Origin: Cryptomeria japonica
Taxonomy: Eukaryota > Streptophyta > Pinopsida > Cupressales > Cupressaceae
Direction: 5' to 3'
DNA length: 64,000 nucleotides
Assembly: GCF_030272615.1 (NCBI RefSeq)
Contig: NC_081409.1
Location: 26,669,406-26,733,405 of the forward strand
Shown: positions 25,079 through 37,129 of the stretch, piece by piece
Position numbering within the stretch: position 1 is the stretch's first letter
How the letters are laid out: each line of letters begins with the position of its first letter
Made by a program: the position numbers and the translations under genes
Notes under the pieces: generated by a model
What the model was told of the DNA's origin: nothing
The model's input: only the letters and a program-made list of their open reading frames with translations
Database searches by the model: none

Positions 25079-26044
25079 CATCCCCAGGACACTAGCGCGA
25101 CACAGAGACGTTCACGCGATGCGCTAGCGTCTCGCGAATCTAACAGTCTGCAGGTGGCCATTTGAGCTTTACGCCTGTGCTTGGAAGGAATCGTAACGCC
25201 TTTGCATGCGCCCATCGACGTTGGTTTTCCTTCCAGGGCCTATATCTCTCCCATTTGAAGGCATTTTGGAGGGTTCTTGATCATTTTTTTGCAGGTTGAA
25301 GCTTTTGGTAATCTTCTTGGGCAATATTCATAGGTTTTCACGAGACCACCATTGTTGCAGTCTCTTGAACAACTCACAATGTTGTCTTCATAGGTCTTGG
25401 AAGGGGAGTTCACTTACTTTACTTGATTTGTTTGCATATTCGTAATCTTTCATCTCAATCTATTATCGTATTTCTTTCACTTTATCATTTCATTTCATTG
25501 TTGCTATCATCCGGGTTGTCCGTGGAGGTCGAAACACCGAAACGGGGGTTTGACTAAGGCAAACTCCAAAACACAACCCCCAACATTTTCCTTCTTGCTT
25601 TTGTGCAGATTTTGTAATCGTGGGAAGGTAGTCATCTTGCGGGACGCTTCAATCGTGGACCCGCTGTGAGCTTCCCTCATTCCTTCCTCCCTTTTCATTC
25701 TAGTATTTCACATTTTGCGTTATTAACTTAGTTTTTTCATTTTCCCTGTTTGTTTAGTAATATAGTTGCGCCTGTCACTTTTCATATGACTTTTGTATCT
25801 CGTCCGTACAGGACGATAGCGCGCCGCGTTGGTGTCCCAGTTCCGCGCTCTCATGATCGGGACAGAGGCTTAACAAAGCCATTTGGAAACTTAGTTTGTT
25901 AGCCATTTATCTTATTTTGTACTTAGTTTTGCATTTTCATCCCCTGGCTCACCCTTAGCGCTAGTTAAATGAGGTAAAGCGAAGGTAGGTTTGTTCCTTG
26001 AGGTCCATCACCTTGAGGGTAACAAATCCCGTCCTCTACAATAA
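25079..26044. mobile_element. Probable further inserted LTR, origin unclear
   Basis: About 1 kb, more GC-rich than its surroundings, between family-P copy 2 and the gag remnant of the gypsy fossil. It holds a stretch near 25,554 resembling one near 1,816 (GGGTTTGACT then AGG and AAAC), which suggests a related LTR. It probably continues on the other side of copy 2 (about 20,280-20,404). No ends were fixed. Confidence 0.35.
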
Positions 26045-26640
26045 TACACCCATTATATTTTTTGATAAACCTTATGCCCTATGTGTGTGATAGAAAGTCC
26101 TTATCAACTCTATGAATTCTTCCCATTTACCAACTATCGGCTTTTCCTTTTTGTTACAATTTGCAACATATCCTACCCACCATACAAGAGCATAATCATT
26201 TTTAGGAATGCAAAATTGATCCATGTATTTAATATATCCACATTAATTTGTTCATTTAAAAAGGCTTAATTTCTACTTTTGTTTCAACCTTTAACTGACT
26301 GAATAATCTTTGCTTCTATATGAGGTTCATTTAGAAAATCTTTTCCTTTCATATCATCTTCAGTAATACCAATTTTTTTGCCACAGTTTTAACCAATCCA
26401 CCGATTAATTTTTTTTTTTCTTCTATATCACCTTGCTTCCTACTCGTGCTCTTGTTTTTGTCTCAAGAATTGCTGATTCTCCATGATGCCTCTTATGTGG
26501 CCTTCTAGTGCTGTCACCTGTACACTCAATACATTCAAATCCTCAATGGATGCACTTTGAGCTTTTGTTACTATCATGCAAAAGACTTCCTCAAATCCAC
26601 CAAAAAAATCAAATTGCTTTGATGTCAAAAGTGATCTCTA
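26045..26640 (-). mobile_element. Gag N-terminal part of the gypsy fossil
   Basis: The minus strand encodes GKWEEFIELIRTFYHT (about 26,090-26,140), the conserved W-F.. region of Ty3/gypsy gag, and upstream a helical stretch VTALEGHIRGIMENQQFLRQ (about 26,455-26,515). It is decayed. Confidence 0.6.
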
Positions 26641-27840
26641 TAGATTTAGAACTTCACCAAATTTCAACTACTTTCTACTTGCTTGCAAATGAAAGTGTAG
26701 GTCTTTTAGAGAAAGGAATATTTTGCTAAAATAAAATAAAAATCAATAAAACTCAAAACACGGATAATCTTAGAAAATTCCCAATGTAGAGGAAAAACTA
26801 GTCCCTTTGGTAGTGGCGACGTGCCTTGATTATCCCTACTTTATCAATGGCAAAGAGATATACAAGTTGGCAATTTTGCCTTCTGCGTTTGTTATTTCTC
26901 CAGCAATAAACAAGAACATACAATAATTCACAATCCTCAAAATACTAGATGTTTTTAATCCAATGCACAGTTGAGTTTTCCTGGGCCATGAGTGATGAGT
27001 TATAGTCACTGAACAAAGAAACAATGCATGTATGGTTCAGCTTTTGAGTCTGAATGTTTGTATGGATTGTAGACTTTGTTTACCCATGGTATGGCTCTAG
27101 ATGCTTGTGCACCCATGGTACGGTCTAGACTCTTAACACCCTTGCAGTACAGTCTTGTGTTTGATACACTTCTCCATTGCTGTCAAACACTTGCTTCACA
27201 TCTGAATCTTGTTTTCTGTTACATATATTTTTTAGATCCTTTTGGATCAATTTAACTGGAGAGCAAGCCAAGCTTATCCAAATTGATGTCATTTCTAGAT
27301 CCAAAAGCCATGCTCGTGAGAAAGTAAGACCTTTCACTTTTCCAATTCAATGTTCTGAAGCCAAAGGAGATCAATAAAGCATAAGATTATTTTAGGAAAA
27401 TAGTAAAGGAACAAGCATGTGTCTACTGGAGGAAAATAGAATAAAGTAAATAAAGTTATGCAAATGCTGAAAATTGTTTTACATGTAAATAATCCATGGA
27501 AGCCAAAAATTGCTTTAGGAGGGTAACACAAGGATAGAAGCTTTTTGTTGGAATTCTATCTTCAAGTGTCTGTCTAAAATAGGAGAGTGCTTCCTTGTTT
27601 AAAGCATGGCAAGATTTTTTTTTTCATAAGAATGAAAATTTTCTTTATGCAAGATTGTGTGATTTTTCTAGATCAGAGTGTATGACCTTTCAGTTAATCT
27701 CAAGGATGACTTTTCAATTCATCTTTACGATGACTGTTCAAAATCTTACAAGAAAACAAATATTACTATAACCTGGGATTATGTACATGATATTTACATC
27801 TTTACTCCCTCCATCTCTCTTAATCTATAAGGGAAGTGAG
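26641..27840. other. Junction between the gypsy and copia fossils
   Basis: AT-rich, non-coding. It probably contains the 5' end of the gypsy element and the 3' LTR of the copia element, but I could not define either. A small repeat CCCATGGTA(T/C)GG occurs near 27,085 and 27,113. Confidence 0.35.
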
Positions 27841-27859
27841 GCTAAGCATGCCTCCGAAT

Positions 27860-28369
27860 TTTTCAAATTTCTTTTTCCAAGCATTTTTGTCAGGAGATTA
27901 GCTGGTCGCTCTGCAATTGGACAAAATATCTATTTGAGATTGCTATCTTTTACATGATGCAGAATCCAATGGAATTTGGTGTTGAATGGTGTGGTTCAGT
28001 CGTGAAGTATTGGATTTTAACCATTTTGATTGCAAAAGTGTTGTCGATCATCAGTGGTGTTGATGAACCCTGTTTTTCATGCAAATCCTGAAGACTCCTT
28101 TTGAGCCACAATACTTCTCTGGTTGCCTCTGAAGCTGCTATATATTTTGCTTCTGCTGAAGAAAGAGCTGGCACAGACTACTTTGACTTCCAAGTGATGA
28201 CTACTGATTCTAAATACGTTTGGAAATGTGAGTTAGATTTCTCATCTCCAAGATCGAGTGCATAATCTAAATCCGAATATACAAATAGTTTAAAATCTAC
28301 TGCCTTGAGTGCTTTAGCCCACAATTCTAAGTTCCCATCAGATATTAATAAACCCTCCTTGCTGGTACC
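27860..28369 (-). mobile_element. Ty1/copia RNase H part
   Basis: The minus strand encodes GTSKEGLLI, VYSDLDYALDLGDEKS and SSAEAKYIAASEATREVLWL, the standard Ty1/copia RNase H run (G.GL.Y, YSDSDYAGD..DRKST, SS.EAEY.A...A..E..WL), followed by the tail ANLLTKML. Part of the decayed copia element. Confidence 0.85.
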
Positions 28370-28679
28370 TGTTGCAAGGTATTCACACATCGCTCCATTG
28401 CAAATGGGGACCCCCACTCTTTTCTGGTTTCTAAGATAGTGTTAGAGTCCTTAGCTATTAGCCTTTGCATTGGAGAGGTATAATTGGTTAAGAGGCCAGG
28501 AGTCAAGAGGATAGCCCTTGTTATGAGGGGTGAAATGAAGTGGTGAATGAATGGAGGGACTCTTTATATCAAGCATAGTCAGCAATTCCAGTATCTCCTT
28601 CGTCATCCGAGTGACTTATATGCATCCCAGTGAGAGGTGACTTTCAGGAGTAAAAATTTATCTAAGTATATAAAAATTT

Positions 28680-29600
28680 CAAGTGCTTCCTAGTTGGAGT
28701 GAAATCTGTTTCTCTTGCTCATAATTGGGAGCAATGTGGACTTCTTGAGCAACAATTAAGGGAAATGAATGAGTTTATAAGCCTTCAACAACATTTTGAT
28801 CACAAGAGAAGTGAAGCCTATCATGAATTCAACCAAGGAGGGAAGACGGATTATTAGTAAGGGTTACTTCAAGTGCTCCTCTTCTGGAGAGAAATTCACT
28901 TCAAGTGCCCCTCTCTCAGAGCGAGTTTCACTTCTATTGCCTAAGGTTAATGGTGAAGTCACAATCAAGGTGAGTTTTGAGGTCTTTTGGTATATAGGAG
29001 CATAAATTAAGATGTAAAGTGATAAGATTCAACTCAAAAGTGCATTTTCATTCTACTTCATGTGCTCCTCTTTTAGAGCGAAATTCACTTCAAATGCTCT
29101 TGATTGAGAGAGAAATTGATCTTAGAACACATCTTGAGCCTAGTTTGAAAAACTTGAATGAATGGAATGAAGGAGAGCAAGCAAGAAAACACTAAGTGTC
29201 AAGTTTCAATCCACTTCAAGTGCATCACTGTTGGAGCGAACTTCAAGTGCATCACCTTTGGAGTGAATTCCCCCCTAAAGCCTTGAATGAGTGTGATTTA
29301 GTGCATCTGAATCGTCATTAGTGAGCGAGACTTCGTTTTGGAAAAAAACTTCAAGTGCTCCTTCTTGGGAGCAAAACCAACTTCAAGTGCTCCGTAGTTG
29401 GAGCGAAATTTACTTCATGTGCCTAGGGTTAGGAGCGAAATTGCTTGTAGAGCCCTCTTCCAAGTTAATTTGATGCCTCCACTTGCATGAATAACAAAGT
29501 ATTCAAACCTGAAGTGATGAAGGGCAGAATTGGACTAGGTTTGAGAGAACTTCCATTGCCCACCCTTAGGAGCGACCTCCTCTTATCAAACTTGCAAACC
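28680..29600. repeat. Diverged palindrome array in family-P copy 3
   Basis: About ten short dyads of the form CTTCAAGTGCTCC ... GGAGCGAAATT occur between 28,685 and 29,575, for example near 28,870, 29,054, 29,215, 29,350, 29,385 and 29,425. The GCTC/GAGCGAA ends are shared with the copy-2 dyads, but loops and outer sequence differ. Confidence 0.75.
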
Positions 29601-30803
29601 ACATAAAATCAGAAATTATATCAAATTAGGAAGTTATATAGAAGGTATATATCACGTTGGAGAAGGATCAAAACAAGTGTCGTAAGGAGGAAATTTCAAT
29701 GTCAAGGTCAAGAAGATGTCTTCAAGAGGAAAACTTCATCAGCAAATACAAAAAAGAAACATCAAGGATGGTGATTGCAAAGCAAAAGGAGGAAGATTGT
29801 AAGAAGATCTACACCACCATGCAAAGGAGAAAACTTCATTTACAAGCACGAAAATGCCCAAGAGGAATCTCAACTCTCACCGCACCATGGGGACATGAAG
29901 AGATCAAAGGAGTGCAAAGGAGAAATCATACAATCACGCAAAGGCAAGCAGGCAAGGATGGAGGAATGACTCAGCTACATCAATGCTTCCCATCACCACT
30001 ACTTTGAGCGAACTTGAAATGTTAACTGTCAAGAGATATCTCTCAACATCCCTTCATGATGATGAATCAAGTCTACAAATCCAAGTTTAGGTGTCATCCC
30101 AGTCACTACTCTACCAATCAGAGAAGTTCCACATCAGCACGTCCGGATTCAATGAACCAAGCTCATCATATGAAGGCGCAAACTTCGAGGCACCTACCCC
30201 TGTTATCCATTGGTCAAATATTCTAGAGATGACATGTGTCAAAATGTTGTAATTATTTCATTGGCCAGAATTGAGTTTGTTGTAACAAACCCTAATTAGG
30301 GTTTCATTGTAAAATCTCAGTCGTCGATCTCAAATTGATCTAAGCCATTGAATTGTATTAAGAGCATTATAAAAGGCTCAAGCTCTTCATTTTGAAAAGG
30401 TTAATAGATTAATAGAGAATAGTAATAGAATAGTGAATAGCAATTAGAATAGAAGGTAGATTAGGAAAGGCAAAGATTGTTGTCAAAACCTTGTTGTAAA
30501 GAACAATTGATTTCATTGAAGTTATGGTGAATTTGATTGGTTACTTCAACAACTTGCATGGTCTTTACTTTTCAATTTACTTTCACGTTGATTAGATTGA
30601 GTGGAGGATATTGTTGAATGCATTTGCGTGGATCCATTTAGTCCATACCACTAGCCTCTTGATGATTGTAAGTGTTGCCTTGTGTGGTCAACTGAAATGA
30701 TATGAGCTTAACTTCGAATTGTTATACAACCATTGTTTATGCATTAGCTTGAATGGTGATCAATGTTTGATGATAATGATTTGAATATCTTTGAATTACC
30801 TAT

Positions 30804-32635
30804 TGCCATTTTATGACACCTCGGTCCATCAGTGAGAACCGATTAGAGATATGTTCCATGGACCAGTGCTGCCTAGTTGATCAAGGAGAAAAGCAGTGAA
30901 ATCATGGTTTGAAGTGTTGTCTTGTCGGAAGTTCCTTGGCCCTCTCTTCCTCTAGCCCGGAACTTCGGGACGCTGAGGTTCCGAGTTTTTTTGCCTTAGC
31001 TTCTTTCTTTCCTGCTCCGGAACTCCGGAACTCCAAGTTTCCGAAGTTCCCTTCCTTCCCTTAGCTTTTCTTCTGTCTTCAACCTCGGAACTCTGGAACC
31101 CCCAGGTTCCAAAGTTCCTTGTCCAACTACGGAGACCCCAGTCTTTGAAGTTCCCCAAGTTCCTAAGTCTTCTACCCCGGAACTCCGAAACCCCCAAGTT
31201 CCGAAGTTCCTTAGTCTTCAACCCCGGAACTCCGGAACCCCCAGGTTTCGAAGTTCCTTGTCCAACTACGGAGACCCCGGTCTCCGAAGTTCCCCAACTA
31301 CGGAAACCCCGGTCTCCGAAGTTCCCCAAGTTCCTAAGTCTTCTACCCCGGAACTCCGGAACCCTCAGGTTCCGAAGTTCCTTAGTCTTCAACCCCGGAA
31401 TTCCGGAACCCCCAAGTTCCGAAGTTCCTTGTCCAACTACGGAGACCCCGGTCTCCGAAGTTCCCCTAGTTCCTAAGTCTTCTACCCCGGAACTCCGGAA
31501 CCCCCAAGTTCCAAAGTTCCTTAGTCTTCAACCCCGTAACTCCGGAACCCCCAGGTTCCGAAGTTCCTTGTCCAACTACGGAGACCCCGGTCTTCGAAGT
31601 TCCCCAACTATGGAGACCCCGGTCTCCAAGGTTTTCCAAACTACTTCCGACTTGCAACACTTTTGGATGGCGTGATCGACACTCAAAGCTTTAAATGCTC
31701 CGACAGTTTTGGTGACTTATGCATTTTTTTTGTGGAGCCACAGGGGTGCATTTAATGTTTTTGGCAGGATTTCCATCAAGGGAGGTACGGGGCCATGCTG
31801 GGTGACTTATGTCATGCCTGACTTTGGAAGGTCAGTCAATCCACCTTCTCAGGATTGCTCTTTGTGGGTATGGCTAGGTTGCTTGCATGTACAAGTCAAG
31901 TGCATGCACTTCCCTGCACCTCCAGACTGACATGCAGGGGTCATGTTCACCATTGTAACCCATTTTTCTATATAAGGCTGTTAAGCCTCATTGTAAGGGG
32001 TTCTCTCCCTGCTGCCTTGAGCTTTCTTATGCTCTTCTCTTCTCTTGAAAACTTGTAATTTTTGCATTTCTACAACTGTAAGATTGGCGTTTGGCCTTAA
32101 ATGATTAATTGAAGAACACTATTCTTGCCTTCTTTCAACCTATTTATGTTGTTTATGCTTTCTTACCTTCATCGGTGCATGTTGTGGCTCTTTCTCTTCA
32201 TATATGCTGTGTTAACTGGTTTCTTGAGTGTGACTTGTGGGAATCCTTCTCCCCTCTTGGCATTCAGTGGATTCTAACCTTCATCTATGCATTGGGGTTA
32301 CTCATATAACTGAAAGTTGTGCATCTTCAGGGTGTTTCAGTTAATTACTTGTGTCATTTGGGTAGGGAGAGGAACAATCTCTTCTTGGTGCATCACCTCC
32401 TTTTATTTCAAGCAATTCCCTCTTCCTTTTGCCCCTGCAAGTTGTTAGGATAGGCTTAGTAGTAAGATTTGAAGTGTTGAGTTGGTTCAACACTTGCACC
32501 TGGAATGAGAAGGAAGTCGGCCTTCTCCGGAGATTCAACCCTCTTGCGCAAGGTCCCACACTTCGGGGTTGTTTCCATGTTTCATAAGGTTGTTGAGTTG
32601 ATAGCTCAGCAAGGGTGCACGCTTTTGTGATAACA
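30804..32635 (+). mobile_element. 5' LTR of the Tat element
   Basis: TGCCATTTTATGACAC ... TTTTGTGATAACA, 1,832 bp. It contains the palindromic tandem array (about 30,950-31,660) and a TATA-like TATATAAGG near 31,970. Directly downstream, TTTTTGGCACGTCCGGTGGG (32,637-32,656) is a candidate tRNA primer-binding site. Confidence 0.9.
30950..31660. repeat. GC-rich palindromic tandem array in the 5' LTR
   Basis: Repeats combine the dyads GGAGACCCCGGTCTCC and GGAACCCCCAGGTTCC with CCGGAACTCCGG. The word CAACTACGGAGACC (with variants) occurs about six times here and about eight times in the 3' LTR, so unit number changed after insertion. Both strands are open for up to about 175 codons because the unit lacks stops; I do not treat these as genes. 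Confidence 0.9.
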
Positions 32636-32863
32636 GTTTTTGGCACGTCCGGTGGGACTTGTTCAATTCACATGTTAAGGATTTAGTGCTATTCTTAGTG
32701 TCTTGGCCTTTTGAGGCAGTCATCTCTCAAGCACTTGGCGACTCTGCTCAAGGACCAGTTCGTGCTCACACAAAGTTCATAACTCTGGGACCCCGGAACC
32801 CCTAGGTTCCCAAGTCATCGTAACTCTGCTTACTCCGGAACCCCGGAACCCCCAAGTTTCGAA

Positions 32864-34306
32864 GTGCTCAGGTCCGGAATCCCAGAACCCCCAAGTTCCG
32901 AACTTCCGAACTTCCTCACCCCGGATATCCGAGCTCCCGAGGTGCCGAAGTGGTCACACTTCGGAACTTCCGAGCTCTCGAGGGCGGTTGCAGATTTCAT
33001 GCCCAGAGTTCATACAAGGGCATCTTCTGGGGGCAGTTTCCAATTCATAGAGCTTCCATCTGCAGGCTCTAGAAGGAGGAGAGGTAGACCTTCATTATCA
33101 CCAGTCAGGGGTGACGAGGTTGTAAACACTCCATCTCCCAGGTCTCGTTCTACTCCTCCATTTACAAGACCTTTTCTATCAAGGGCTCCCACCACTCATA
33201 TCAATAGACCATTGTTTCACATGGCGAGAAATCAAGTCTTTGTTACCTTCAAATGGGGGAGTCCCCTTGTTTTGACTCAATGGAATGACATACCAGTGGT
33301 TGCGTTGAAGAGTATACCATACTTCATTGGTGAAACAGCTACTACACCCATTGAGCACATTCAAGACATTGCAAACATCTGCTCCGTCCATAACGTCACT
33401 CAAGATGATGTTGCTGTCAGACTCTTGGCCACATCTTTGAAAGGCAAAGCCTTGCAGTGGTATAGAGGGTTGCCGTCTAGCTCCATCCACAATTGGGACG
33501 AATTGGGGGAGAAATTGTGCAACCATTTTGAAGACAAAAGTGATCACCTATCACTTGTGGAGCAGTTAACTATGATCAAGGGGGCACCCCACGAGTCCAT
33601 GGGAGACTTCAACTTCGGATTCCATAAGACATGGAATAGGATTCCTGCTCTAGTGAAGCCATCCCCAAATCATGCCTTTTTGTATTATCTTAGAGCTCTC
33701 AACAGCGATATAGCTGTCATGGTACAATTGATAGGTGGAGCCTCTCTACCAGGTGCATATGACATAGCCATAAGAGCAGAAAATTGTTTGATCCAAGCTG
33801 GGAAGATAGCTCCAAGGCCTCCAATGCCTCTCTTCCCAGAAGCTCTTACTCAACAACCAACCTTGGCTCCTATTCCCATGGCACCTGCAAGTCAACCATC
33901 CACGCCATCTACATCCTCGAATGAGCTCCATGAGGTCAAGGCTCTATTACAAAATTTTGGAAATGAGTTGGTAACACTAAGAATGCAACAAACTCAGTAT
34001 AGCAGACCTTACCAAGCACAAGGTCAGAATTATCAGCAAAATAGGCCAGCCTTCCAAGGGCAAAACCAATGGAGCAATGCCAGGCCTTTGAATAGTGTGA
34101 ACCCCACAAACGCAAGCAACTCAAAGGCGATAGTTCCAATGCAAAATAACCTTGCCCAAGAGCAAGATTGGTGTCAACCATGTAATCAACCACACAACCA
34201 AGGTGTATGCCAAAATGGAGGGTTTGCCCAAACCTTAGTGGTGCAAGATGAGCCGACCACTTCTGGCCAGCAATATGACCCTAATCAGCCTAGTGTTGGT
34301 CCCTAG
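32864..34306 (+). CDS. Tat element gag
   Basis: A 480-residue frame. Residues about 190-320 match the plant retrotransposon gag domain (ALQWYRGLPSSSIHNWDEL, then FEDKSDHLSLVEQLTMIKG). Near residues 438-450 a C-x2-C-x3-H-x4-C zinc-knuckle-like motif (CQPCNQPHNQGVC) is visible. The first ~50 residues are read from the same GC-rich palindromic repeat that fills the LTR, which is unusual. Gag forms the particle shell and binds RNA. This is part of a fossil element. Confidence 0.85.
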   Translation: MLRSGIPEPPSSELPNFLTPDIRAPEVPKWSHFGTSELSRAVADFMPRVHTRASSGGSFQFIELPSAGSRRRRGRPSLSPVRGDEVVNTPSPRSRSTPPFTRPFLSRAPTTHINRPLFHMARNQVFVTFKWGSPLVLTQWNDIPVVALKSIPYFIGETATTPIEHIQDIANICSVHNVTQDDVAVRLLATSLKGKALQWYRGLPSSSIHNWDELGEKLCNHFEDKSDHLSLVEQLTMIKGAPHESMGDFNFGFHKTWNRIPALVKPSPNHAFLYYLRALNSDIAVMVQLIGGASLPGAYDIAIRAENCLIQAGKIAPRPPMPLFPEALTQQPTLAPIPMAPASQPSTPSTSSNELHEVKALLQNFGNELVTLRMQQTQYSRPYQAQGQNYQQNRPAFQGQNQWSNARPLNSVNPTNASNSKAIVPMQNNLAQEQDWCQPCNQPHNQGVCQNGGFAQTLVVQDEPTTSGQQYDPNQPSVGP

Positions 34307-34756
34307 GCTCACTTACAAGGGGATTCTACCTTTGTCAATTGGCAGGAGGCGGAATTTTGTGGTTTGAACCAAACAAATGGTGAGTCCATGCTACAGTATG
34401 CAAGGTGAAAGAAGAGAGCCATGGAGGCTACTTCACCTTCAACATTAGTCCAAGCTCCAACACCCAATGTAACCATCCATGATACAAGACAAAGTACCAT
34501 GCAAGGGAACAAGAGGCACGAAGAGGTCCAAGTCGTCCAAAGAGCAAAAGTAGACCTTGTAGCCTCAAAGGGGCCTCTAAAACCAACTAGTATCCCTTTC
34601 AACATAGTTGATCAGATGAAGAAGGCCAACCTCAACGTCACTATGTGGGAGGCCCTTTCAATCCCATCCCAAAGGGATTTGCTTAAAGAGGCATTAAAGG
34701 ATGTCAATTAGTCAGGTAGTGAGGCAGCAATCAGCGAAAAGGCAGCCTCCACCAGC

Positions 34757-34951
34757 TTGGTGCAGCCCAAGGAGGAAGAAGATTCAAGCAAGATCAGCAA
34801 GCCTCCCCCTTTCTATCTCTCCTTAATCATAGGAGACAACTTGGTTCACAACTGCATGATAGATTCAGGAGCTAGTAGCTCAGTCATGCCTAAGAAGGTA
34901 GCTGATCTTCTTGGCATAGAGTATGAACCCGTGACCAAAGGGGTGGTCTAG
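34757..34951 (+). mobile_element. Aspartic protease domain of the Tat element
   Basis: HNCMIDSGASSSVMP carries the D-S-G active-site motif of retroviral-type aspartic proteases, followed by KKVADLLG. The protease would cut the Gag-Pol precursor. Confidence 0.85.
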
Positions 34952-35439
34952 TTAGATGGCACTTCTATTAAAACAGTAGGGGTGGTAAAAAATCTGAAGT
35001 TAACCTTGCATGCATGCCCTGGTTGCACTGTCTTGCAAGACGTATCAATCATCAACCTCCCTGCCTTCTTTGCCATCTGCCTGTCTCGAGACTTCACCGC
35101 CAAGATAGGTGGGTACTTGTCTTCTGATTGGTCCCACATGTTATTTCGAACAAGGTATGGTACCAAGGTCACCATAAGGGCAGAGCCCATTGCCCAAAAC
35201 CACATTGAGGCCTACACCCCTAGTCCTATAAACATGAATTACACTTTGCATGAAGAGGGGGAGGAGTGTGCTGTCCATGAGCCTGCTACTTTCTTGCAAG
35301 AGGTTCCTAATTGCTTGCTGGACGAATGGGCCAATGTTTTTCAGTTTGATCCATTAGCTGAGACTGAAGAAACTGGGCTTGGCACCTATTGTATCCATGA
35401 AGAGGATACTCCTATCCCTAACCTCATCAAGACGCAAGG

Positions 35440-35850
35440 AGATTCAAAGGGGTTATGGAGCATGTTTTTTGATGGTTCAAGAAACAAGAATGGTGCAGGC
35501 GCCGGGGTAATGCTTGTTTCTCTTGAGCAGGAGAAATATTTCTTTTGTTTTAGGCTTCAATTTGGTTGCACTAACAATGTTGCTGAGTATGAAGCCTTGA
35601 TCCAAGGTCTCCAACTTGCACAAAGCAGAAAGATAGTGAGTTGGTTGTTAATCACATCTGAGCCCAAAGTGTAGCAAAAAACAACCTACTCAAATCATAC
35701 AAACACAGGGTTTGGGACTTGATTGAAGGATTCGAGGCCTTCAATATCCAGAGCATTCCTAGGGGTCAGAACAAGCATGCTGATAGGCTTGTAGCAGTTG
35801 GTGCTCAGTTCGACATACCAACGCATGTTGCACGAGAGAAAGAGCAACAC
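35440..35850 (+). mobile_element. Archaeal-type RNase H domain, upstream of reverse transcriptase
   Basis: MFFDGSRNKNGAGAGVMLVS and FGCTNNVAEYEALIQGLQLA match the extra RNase H of plant Tat elements (W.L.FDGS.....GAG.....; F..TNN.AEYEALI.GL.LA). A later IPRGQNKHADRL piece matches its end (IPR..N..AD.LA). In Tat elements as I know them this domain follows the ordinary RNase H. Here it lies between protease and reverse transcriptase, and I saw no second copy before integrase. Confidence 0.8.
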
Positions 35851-36279
35851 ATCAGACTTGTTGTGAGGCTTGCTGTCCCAGACAACCAAGCGAATTGGCA
35901 AGTGTTCGAAAGCGATCAACAGATCGTCAACTTCTTGCAAAATTTAGCAGAATTTTTTGCTAAAAATCAATCCAAGCTGCAAGACCGGTATGGAGATCAA
36001 ATTATGCAACTCAACTCTAACAAGTTGCCTAAAGGTCTAGTTACCTTGGAGGGCATTTTCAACTCGGATGATCAGTTGAAGAAAAAAATGAACTTGGCTG
36101 CAAAGAGGGGTGATTACAAGCCAGTTGTTGTTGCTGAAGGTAGGTCCTTGAACTTGGGCAAGGTGTGTTCCTCAACCGAGCAAGAGGCCTTTGTTGAGCT
36201 TTGCCAACAATATGATGACATAGTCGCTTGGACCTATGAGGACTTGAAGGGTTTTGACCCTAGCTTAGCCCAACATACC

Positions 36280-37000
36280 ATAGAGCTAAACTCGGATGCA
36301 AAGCCAGTTAGACAGAAACAAAGGCCAATAAACCCCAAAATTGAGCCACTAATGAGGGAGGAGTTGACCAAGCTCATAGAAGCCAATATCATCTTCCCTA
36401 TCAAGCACTCCTCCTGGGTGGCCAACCTTGTCCCTGTAAGGAAGAAGAATGGGGAGATCAGACTATGTGTAGACTTTAGGGATTTCAATAGAGCCTCCCT
36501 TAAAGATCGCTATCCCCTTCTCTCTATGGAGCAGATTCTCGAAAAGGTCAGTGGCTTAGAAAGATTTTCATTCTTGGATGGGTATTCAGGCTACAATCAG
36601 ATCTTGGTCCAGGAATCAAACCAATACAAAACTGCATTTACTACTAAGTGGGGCACCTATGCTTATTGTAAAATGCCCTTTGGGCTAACCAATGCAAGTG
36701 CCACGTTCCAAAGAGCAATGGACATGGCCTTCAAGGGTGTATTAGCAAGGTTTGTGCTTGTTTACCTTGATGACATAACTGTTTATTCGAAGCATGCAGC
36801 TGATCATCTTGGTCATCTTGATCAAGTGTTCATGAAATGCAGGGAGTATGGTGTGTCCTTGAACCCTAGCAAGTGTGTATTTGCTACTGATCAAGGAAGA
36901 TTGCTAGGACACATCATATCCAAGGAGGGTTTGACCATTGACCCAGAGCGAGTGGAGGCTATTCTTTCTCTTCCACTCCCCAATCACAAGAAAGGATTGC
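36280..37000 (+). mobile_element. Reverse transcriptase of the Tat element
   Basis: Conserved blocks in order: LCVDFRDFNRA, FSFLDGYSGYNQI, MPFGLTNASATFQRAMD and the catalytic VLVYLDDITVYSK, then GHIISKEGLTIDPERVEAI. This is a clear Ty3/gypsy reverse transcriptase. Confidence 0.95.
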
Positions 37001-37129
37001 AAAGTTTCCTTGGTAGGATCGACTTTGTGAGGAGATTCATTCCCAACCTTGCCACCATGGTAAAACCCCTCACTTCCATGTTGAAGAAAAACTTGGTTTT
37101 CAGTTGGACCAAGGAAGGAAGGGCCGGTT

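Larger units (their letters stand above)
12219..26640 (-). mobile_element. Decayed Ty3/gypsy (chromovirus-like) element, heavily nested
   Basis: Reading right to left on the minus strand, gag (about 26,640-26,045 and 20,260-19,950), reverse transcriptase (about 19,000-18,851 and 16,878-16,600), integrase zinc finger and core (about 15,770-15,130) and integrase C-terminus (about 12,850-12,219) appear in normal order. They are separated by later insertions at about 13.2-14.9, 16.88-18.85, 20.4-25.08 and probably 25.08-26.04 kb. The integrase wording (DFLGGLPMSRHGHDY, then a VVVDKFSKM run) is chromovirus-like. It is a fossil with many breaks in every domain. Its LTRs were not identified. Confidence 0.7.

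Noticed and set aside
29657-30007. 116-codon charged frame
   Set aside because: It lies in purine-rich LTR sequence with a non-open counterpart in family-P copy 4.
30952-31675. Open frames of 146-176 codons on both strands in the Tat 5' LTR (and the matching ones in the 3' LTR)
   Set aside because: They are translations of a GC-rich tandem repeat in an untranslated LTR and differ in length between the two LTRs.
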